From Zanthoxylum bungeanum (Eukaryota > Streptophyta > Magnoliopsida > Sapindales > Rutaceae): a stretch of 64,000 nt of DNA. Position 1 is the first letter of the stretch. Each line of letters opens with the position of its first letter. The translations under genes and the position numbers were made by a program. The stretch is taken from positions 1-64,000 of the forward strand of contig SKCR01021400.1 of assembly GCA_019454045.1 (NCBI GenBank), given 5' to 3'. Positions 58,551-64,000 of this stretch are shown here, piece by piece. The notes beneath the pieces are model-generated. The model had not been told where the DNA came from. It ran no database searches and saw only the letters and a list, made by a program, of their open reading frames with translations.

Positions 58551-59588
58551 ATGTGGCATTGTCGTCTGGGATACATAAACAAGACACATATATCCACACT
58601 TTCGAAGAGTGGGTACTTGGACGGATTTGATCCAAATTCATATGACGTCTACGAATCTTGTTTATTAAGCAAGATGCCTAAATCACCTTTTAGCGGTAAA
58701 GGTGTACGTGCCACCGAACTGTTAGCCCTCGTTCATAGTGACGTTTGTGGGACCATGTCTAGCCAGGCTAGAGGTGGATATGAATACTTCGTAACCTTTA
58801 CAGATGATGCATCGCGTTATGGTTATGTGTATCTTATGAGACACAAGTCGGAAACTTTTGAGAAATTCAAAGAGTTTCGACACGAAGTAGAAAAACAGAC
58901 CGACAAAAGTATTAAGACATTATGGTCGGACCGTGGTGGCGAATACTTGAGCAATGAGTTTCTTAATTACTTGAAAGAATATGGTATTGTTTTGCAGTGG
59001 GCTCCTCCTAGAACACCACAATTAAACGGTGTGTCCGAACGGAGAAACCGAACTTTGTTAGACATGGTAAGGTCTATGATGAGTCGCACAGAGCTACCTA
59101 TTTCCTTATGGGGATATGCATTGAACAGTGCAATACTTATTTTGAATAAGGTTCCATCAAAGTCTGTTCAACAGACTCCGTATGAAATATGGACAGGAAA
59201 GAAACCGGGTTTCTCATTCCTGAAGATTTGGGGTTGCTGGGCATACGTCAAACGTTTGGAAGGTACCAAACTTGAACCCAAATCGGATAAATGCCTATTT
59301 GTAGGATATCCTAGGGAAACCAAAGGATATTACTTCTATCACCCACAAGAGAACAAAGTATTTGTTGCTCTACATGCGGTTTTCCTTGAGAATGAATTCC
59401 TAAATGCAGTGATAAGTGGGAGGAAAGTAAAACTCGATGAAAATCGGAGTGTTATTGTTCCTGGCATAGAATCCTTAAGGGAACAGGAACAGTCCATCAG
59501 GGATGAGACTGTACCACAATCTTCGAATACACAAGGACCGCGTAGGTCAAGAGAGTTAGAAAACAACCTGAGAGGTATGGGTTTCTGA
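58551..59588 (+). pseudogene. C2 integrase (copia)
   Basis: 345 open codons. Gag-pre-integrase MWHCRLGYINKTHISTLSKS and a CLLSKM motif in which the first Cys of the usual CxxC is Tyr (YESC). Then the core: Asp in LVHSDVCG, Asp in LWSDRGGEYLS and Glu in NGVSERRNRTL, the last two 35 residues apart as in D,D35E. Then PYEIWTGKKPGFSFLKIWGC, CLFVGYPRETKGYYFYHP and VFLENEFL. The longest open domain in the window; it starts and stops mid-polyprotein, so it is a fragment of pol. Confidence 0.92.
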
Positions 59589-60636
59589 TCTCACCTCATG
59601 TGGATATTAATCTTATTGAGGAAGACGAGTTGGCTACGTATGAGGAAATGATACAAGGTATCGACTCCTGTTTATGGCAAGATGCCATGAATCCGAAATG
59701 GATTCCATGTACACCAACCAAGTTTGGACACTGGTTGATGCACCAGAAGGTGTAAAGCCTATTGGATGCAAATGGGTCTTCAAGAGAACCTGACATGGAT
59801 GGCAATGTACAAACGTACAAAGCTAGGCTTGTAGCGAAAGGGTATCATCAACGACATGGTGTCGATTACGATGAAACTTTTTCACCCGTTTCCATGATTA
59901 AATCCATTAGGATAATGCTTGCTATTGCTGCATATTTCGATTACTAGATATGGCAGATGGACGTCAAAACCGTTTTCCTTAACGGAAACCTTTTGGAGGA
60001 TGTTTATATGCAACAGCCTGATGGTTTTATCATACCAAGACTTACAAACAAGGTTTGTAAGTTAAATCGATCCATTTATGGATTGAAGCAAGCATCGCGT
60101 TCTTAGAACCAACTTTTTGATGAGATCATAAAAGAATATGATTTCGTTCAAAACGAGGATGATCTTTGTGTATATAAGAAGGTTAGTGGGAGCGAACTGA
60201 CATTCATTGTCCTTTAGGTGATGATGTATTGCTTATTAGCAATGACATTCCCATGTTAACGTCGGTGAAAGCTTGGCTTTCATTAAAATTCTCCATGAAA
60301 GATCTGGGAGAATCAGCCTTTATTCTAGGAATAAAGATCTACCGGGATAGATCTAGAAAGATGCTTGGACTCTCCCAGAGCACGTACATTGACAAAGTGT
60401 TGAAGAGATTCAACATGGATCAGTCCAAGAGGGGACTGTTGCCAGTGTCACATGGCGTCACTCTATCTAAGGACATGTGTCCTAAAACTCAAGATGAGAG
60501 AGACATCATGAGTCGGATAATGTTCACCTCGGCAATCGGATCGATCATGTATGCCATGATATATACGCGACCTGATGTATCGTATGCTTTGAGCATGTGT
60601 AGTCGCTATCAGTCCGATCCATGTGATGGTCACTAG
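59589..60636 (+). pseudogene. C2 reverse transcriptase (copia)
   Basis: [20 protein letters not shown] and [18 protein letters not shown] (59815-59940), then [19 protein letters not shown] (about 59955-60010), [13 protein letters not shown], the catalytic region near 60215 where the frame shifts and YVDD reads as a damaged GDDVLLISND, and GESAFILGIKIYRDRSRKML through TRPDVSYALSMCSRYQSDP (to 60636). Stops at 59946, 60102 and 60217. Shift near 59640-59790. Confidence 0.9.
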
Positions 60637-61120
60637 ATGGCGGTTAAGAATATCCTTAAGTATCTTAGACTAACTAAGGATGCTTTCTTAATCTATGGAG
60701 ATGGAGAACTTCAGGTAATTGGGTATACCGATGCAAGTTTCCAAACCGATAAAGACAACTGCAAGTCACAATCCGGGTACATATTTTGTTTGAATAACGG
60801 AGCAGTAAGCTGTAAATCTTCCAAGCAAGAGACTGATGCTGATTCAACAACAGAAGCGGAGTACATTGCTGCAGCTGAAGCAGCAAAAGAGGCAGTTTGG
60901 ATCCGTAAATTCCTAATTGGATTAGGAGTAGTTCCGTTAGCAGCTGAGCCTGTTCCATTGTATTGTGACAATAACGGGGCTATAGCGCAGGCTAAGGAAC
61001 CGCAGTCTCATCAACGATCCAAGCATGTTCTTCGACGTTTCCATCTGATTCGTGATATCATACATCATGGCGATGTAAAGATCAGGAAGGTCGCATAAGG
61101 GATAAAATTTCAGATCCGCT
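60637..61120 (+). pseudogene. C2 RNase H (copia)
   Basis: After a stop at 60636: AVKNILKYLRLTKDAFLIYG, VIGYTDASFQTDKDNCKSQS (Asp), TTEAEYIAAAEAAKEAVWI (Glu), LYCDNNGAIAQAKEPQSHQR (Asp), HVLRRFHLIRDIIHHGDVKI, ending near 61098. The typical copia tail continues in another frame (SDPLTKAIPQQKFERHV) to the H insertion at 61169. Confidence 0.9.
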
Positions 61121-61160
61121 GACAAAAGCTATTCCTCAGCAAAAGTTTGAGCGACATGTA

Positions 61161-61168
61161 CTTAGCTC
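61161..61168. repeat. Target-site duplication of H (left), CTTAGCTC
   Basis: CTTAGCTC at 61161-61168 and 62461-62468, eight bases as expected for hAT transposases. Confidence 0.95.
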
Positions 61169-61215
61169 CAGTGGCGGAGCCAGGAATTCAACACAGGAGG
61201 GGCTAAGTTAAAAGT

Positions 61216-61515
61216 TCAACTGGCTATTTCATATTGAAGTTGATGAGCAAAACGATGAATAAAATAAGCACATTTATTATCCTCTAAAATGAATGCTTTA
61301 AGGCCATTGAACTCGCCTCGCATATTACTAGCTCCATCATACCCTTGGCCACGCAACCTAGACATACTCAATCCATGACTAGAAACTAGCTTAGCAAGTG
61401 TAGCATCTTTTTCTATACTCAAACAATATATCACCACCACTTTGTTTACCATTCTCTTCATAAAAAGATAACAAAAAAGACAAAATGTAGCATCTTTTTC
61501 TATGCTATATTCCAA
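61216..61515 (-). pseudogene. hAT transposase fragment (DUF4371 type)
   Basis: LSMSRLRGQGYDGASNMRGE, FNGLKAFILEDNKCAYFIHR and FAHQLQYEIAS match the DUF4371 region of hAT transposases of the zinc finger MYM-type 1-like group (GQGYDGASNM is diagnostic, with the catalytic-domain Asp). About 50 residues of domain are kept; the TTF zinc finger and the C-terminal dimerisation region are gone. The first 35 codons are of unclear origin and contain a repeated SIEKDAT. Confidence 0.85.
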
Positions 61516-62408
61516 CCAAGATCCAAAATTTTCAAACCAGGTTGAGACAAACCGTCGTTTTTGATTTCCAAAGTTTGATAATTTAAAGTCGAGATTTTTA
61601 GGTTGAACATGACCTTTTTGTAGGTACGCTCTTCGGACTTCATCTCAGATATTATGACTATAATAAGAGATTCGAGGTCTTAATATAGGATATGTAGGAA
61701 GATCTTGTAAATTAACTTCTACATCTTCGTTTGAACAATATTTAGTTTTCTTTGGAGAAAGTTGTAATGTTGATTTTCTTTTAAAATATTTCTCGATAAC
61801 TATATCAAATAAACAAAAGAATAATTCAGTTTCTTGTAAAAAAAATTCATTGGAAAAAATCTAAAGGAATCAACAAATCATTATTAGGTTTCAAAATTAA
61901 TATCATATTGTTCAATTTCTTTTTTTTTTTAAAAAGTGATTGTGTTAAATTAATAAAAACTTGACTATGTTAAAATTACAACAAAGTTCTTTGGCAGCAA
62001 AAAAAAAATTATTTTTTTTCCTTGCTGATCACATCCAGAGAATTTCGTTGGAGCAAAATTGACTTTGTTAAATTAATTATTTTTTTCTTGTTGATCAAGT
62101 CTAGCAAAAAAATTAATTTGAACAATACGATAATAATTTCAAAACTTAAAAATGAGCATAAAAATATATAAAGAGTGTCATACTGAATTGTTGGAGAATG
62201 ATCTATAAAAGTGGAACCGCCTCTGTAAAATTGGAACCCTACTTTACTTTGTGTAACTGCTTTCTCATCTTTGAATTTCGTTGTTGTCTTGCTGATGACT
62301 TGTTGTGTTTGTTTCTTAACAAGTTTCAGAATTTATGGAAAAATAGGAACAAGAGATTTGATATAAAATAAATTTTATTTTTTTTAATTAATTTGGAATT
62401 TTTTTTTT
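61516..62408. other. H interior, no gene seen
   Basis: AT-rich sequence with long T/A homopolymers. Short minus-strand segments near 61540-61720 look like more decayed transposase, but I cannot read a domain. Confidence 0.4.
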
Positions 62409-62442
62409 GGGCCCAGCAGGGGCTACAGCCCCTGCTGGGCCC
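62409..62442. repeat. Perfect palindrome near H end
   Basis: Arms GGGCCCAGCAGGGGCT (62409-62424) and its exact complement (62427-62442) with a 2-nt spacer AC. It lies 18 bp inside the right terminus. Subterminal palindromes occur in hAT elements and may bind transposase. Confidence 0.9.
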
Positions 62443-62500
62443 AACGTGCAACCGCCCCTGCTTAGCTCAGGTATTAGATGCTTGAGTGACTGGCTATAGG

Positions 62501-62513
62501 CCAAGTGGGAGAT
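62501..62513 (+). promoter_or_regulatory. C2 polypurine tract
   Basis: CCAAGTGGGAGAT, identical to that of C1. Confidence 0.85.
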
Positions 62514-63794
62514 TGTTAGACAATTATGACCCATAGCGTCACTATTTGTAAAAGACATTGTGGTTTTTGTACAAATTAATTATGTAGCAATGGAAATTGC
62601 ATTTTATCATTTTGTAATTTGATTACTTAAATATATAAATGATAAAAGTCATAGCTTGTGACATCTGATACTGGATCGCAATACGCAATACTATGTATAA
62701 TACGCCTAACAAAGATTATATATTCCATTAAGAATATTTCCTGAGAATTGGGTAGGCACGGTGCTTTGCTATAAGCCAACCATGTCTCGTAAATCGGTAA
62801 AAACGTAGTACGAGGTATGTACGTGTTCGGATAGTCCGACGACCAGATTTACTGCCAACATATCCAGGGATCTCTTGGGCCGCTTCCCAAAGATTCACCG
62901 ATGACGTATGATTCGAACATAATTAATCTGAGATTAATTACGGAGAGATTTTATCTAGGATAAAAAACTATTTCAAGAGAGAGAATGATTAATTTAGAAT
63001 TAATCGATAAAATAATATATTTGATATATTAAACAAAATTAGATTTTGACGCGGAATTAAAATTGGATTTTAATTTGGGAAGTCGAATTAATTTAGAATT
63101 AATTTGCGAGCGACGTGAATAGTAATTTTGCTTGGCATAATTATTTAGTTAAATTTCATTTAATTACGTCGCAACGGATAATTCGTTAATTCGGAATTAG
63201 CGAACCTGAGCCCGGGATGTGTCGCGGGCCCACTCGAATTTTGAATCAAGTGGGGCCCACATGTCATATCACTTGTCACATCACTTGTCACTTTAATTAC
63301 TTTAGGTGATGGATTTTGGTGAAAGGAATGGTGATGACTTGTATTACACATTTTGTGTGTAATCATGAGATTGACTTTTACCAAATTTTGAGATTTGGTA
63401 TATGATATTTTGTTTTTTGAAAACAAGATAAAAAAGTCATTTTTTCATCTCCCTCTCTTCTCTCTATTACCGAAAATTGGCACTCTCCCTCTCAAAATTT
63501 GGCTTGGCCGAAACTTGAAGAAAGAAGAATAAGTTTTTGTTGCAAAAATTTCTAAGTGCTAGCACACACAAGGAATCATCCAAGGTGATAGGGAAACCAT
63601 CCCAAAAGCTTGGAATCAAAGGAAAAAGCTTGGAGCTTGGATATTGGAGATTGGTCAAAAACTTGGAGCAAAAATTTTTTGTGTTTGACGCATCCTAAAT
63701 CTGTTCAATGTAAGTATGATTCCGCCATACTTTACTTTTGTATTCACTTTATTTCATTGCTTATATGATATTGGATAATGTCTTAGAGACCAAA
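62514..63794 (+). repeat. C2 3' LTR, with internal deletion
   Basis: 1281 bp. Matches the 5' LTR except that sequence corresponding to about 50184-50822 (roughly 640 bp, covering the core-promoter region) is missing and replaced by about six filler bases (atagct) at 62651. Ends GAGACCAAA, one base short of the usual GACCAACA. Confidence 0.9.
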
Positions 63795-63799
63795 ACCAG

Positions 63800-64000
63800 C
63801 TCCAGCCGACCCAAAAATACCCTCACCCTTCATAAAGAAGTAATCAGACTGCCAGTTTCCCCTATCATTCGTTGGATGTCCAGTGACTAAATGTTTCTTC
63901 CTCTGGCGAAGAAACAAGGTATATCGTCCCTTCTCAGTCAAATGTTCCTTTAAGTAGTATATGGTCAGAACATCATTCACCTCAAAAAACACTCCCAATT
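63800..64000 (-). pseudogene. F antisense gene, 5' part (continues past the window)
   Basis: Minus strand: MGVFFEVNDVLTIYYLKEHL, then GRYTLFLRQRKKHLVTGHPT and RGNWQSDYFFMKGEG, matching the order R-x-LVTG-x-P-(x)n-W-x2-xFF of the Transposase_28-like putative gypsy transposon domain also seen in T. It joins 50041 across C2 and the ACCAG duplication. The N-terminus lies beyond 64000. No stop is seen in this piece before the C2 junction. Confidence 0.65.

Larger units (their letters stand above)
61169..62460 (-). mobile_element. H: non-autonomous hAT DNA transposon, 1.29 kb
   Basis: Ends CAGTGGCGGAGCCAGG at the left and, as complement, CAGGGGCGGTTGCACG at the right: the imperfect terminal inverted repeats of the plant hAT family, with an 8-bp target duplication. 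A transposase fragment lies on the minus strand. It lacks the full transposase and is an internal-deletion derivative. It sits in C2 between RNase H and the purine tract. Confidence 0.92.
50047..63794 (+). mobile_element. C2: copia retrotransposon, interrupted by G and H
   Basis: LTRs TGTTAGACAATTATGACCC...GACCAACA, target duplication ACCAG, Met-type primer site at 55040 and purine tract at 62501. Its interior holds readable gag, protease, integrase, RT and RNase H in copia order, disabled by a handful of stops and shifts. It is the same family as C1 but in far better shape. Confidence 0.92.
42329..64000 (+). mobile_element. F: Tat-type gypsy element (3' end outside window)
   Basis: 5' LTR, primer site, gag with a CEFH...C knuckle, VDTGSS protease, YIDD reverse transcriptase, RNase H plus a second archaeal-type RNase H, integrase, and then a gene on the antisense strand. 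The second RNase H and the antisense ORF together identify the Tat lineage. C2 is inserted at 50047-63794, and the antisense gene resumes at 63795 and leaves the window. Many stops and frameshifts make it inactive. Confidence 0.88.

Overview
The window reads as intergenic heterochromatin of a plant, most likely a eudicot. It is wall-to-wall nested LTR retrotransposons of plant-specific lineages (Ty3/gypsy Tat and Athila, Ty1/copia with 2-kb LTRs), one hAT remnant, and a captured plant LOG (cytokinin-activating) gene. I found no ordinary standalone host gene, rRNA, tRNA or CRISPR. The species cannot be named from this sequence.

Layout (T, A, E, C1, B, S, F, C2, G and H are labels used throughout). 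T (1-12637, + strand) is the 3' part of a Tat-type gypsy element: a ~128-bp tandem repeat, a decayed multi-exon gene on the antisense strand (1588-10620), and a 3' LTR (11585-12637). A (2213-8624, - strand, target duplication ACGAG) is a gag-protease-only Athila-like element that splits T's antisense gene. After a short AT-rich stretch comes E, a copia element on the - strand; its 3' LTR is 12958-14885 plus 39503-40295 and its remnant interior is 40296-42328. Inside E's LTR lies C1 (14886-39497, +, duplication AAATC), a copia with ruined gag-pol. Inside C1's 3' LTR lies B (23428-38333, -, duplication GTATA), a 14.9-kb Athila-like element. Inside B's pol lies S (31610-34015, duplication CTTTC), a solo LTR of E's family. 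To the right, F (42329 to beyond 64000, +) is a Tat element with 5' LTR, gag, protease, RT, two RNase H domains, integrase and an antisense gene. That gene is split by C2 (50047-63794, +, duplication ACCAG), a copia related to C1. C2 carries G (50925-54018, a 3.1-kb probable solo LTR, duplication GTAGG) in its 5' LTR and H (61169-62460, hAT, 8-bp duplication CTTAGCTC) behind its pol.

Two things stand out. First, B carries about 1.5 kb of cargo between integrase and its 3' LTR, in the sense direction: a full-length, intronless LOG-like cytokinin riboside 5'-monophosphate phosphoribohydrolase (26842-27496, one frame break) and an unrecognised Cys-rich ORF (27740-28288, two stops). The related element A has conserved flanking blocks but no cargo at the equivalent place. 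B's U3 has a dense cluster of ACGTG (G-box/ABRE-like) and TTGAC (W-box) motifs just upstream of its TATA box. Second, the antisense genes of T and F contain GT-AG introns readable only on the antisense strand, and T's has an apparent promoter with a TATA box, a G-box and a leader intron. Such introns would survive retrotransposition because the sense genomic RNA cannot splice them.

All coding regions are broken by stops, frameshifts or insertions, so nothing here looks autonomous now. C1 is notable for near-identical LTRs around an unreadable gag-pol, which suggests it moved using proteins supplied by relatives.
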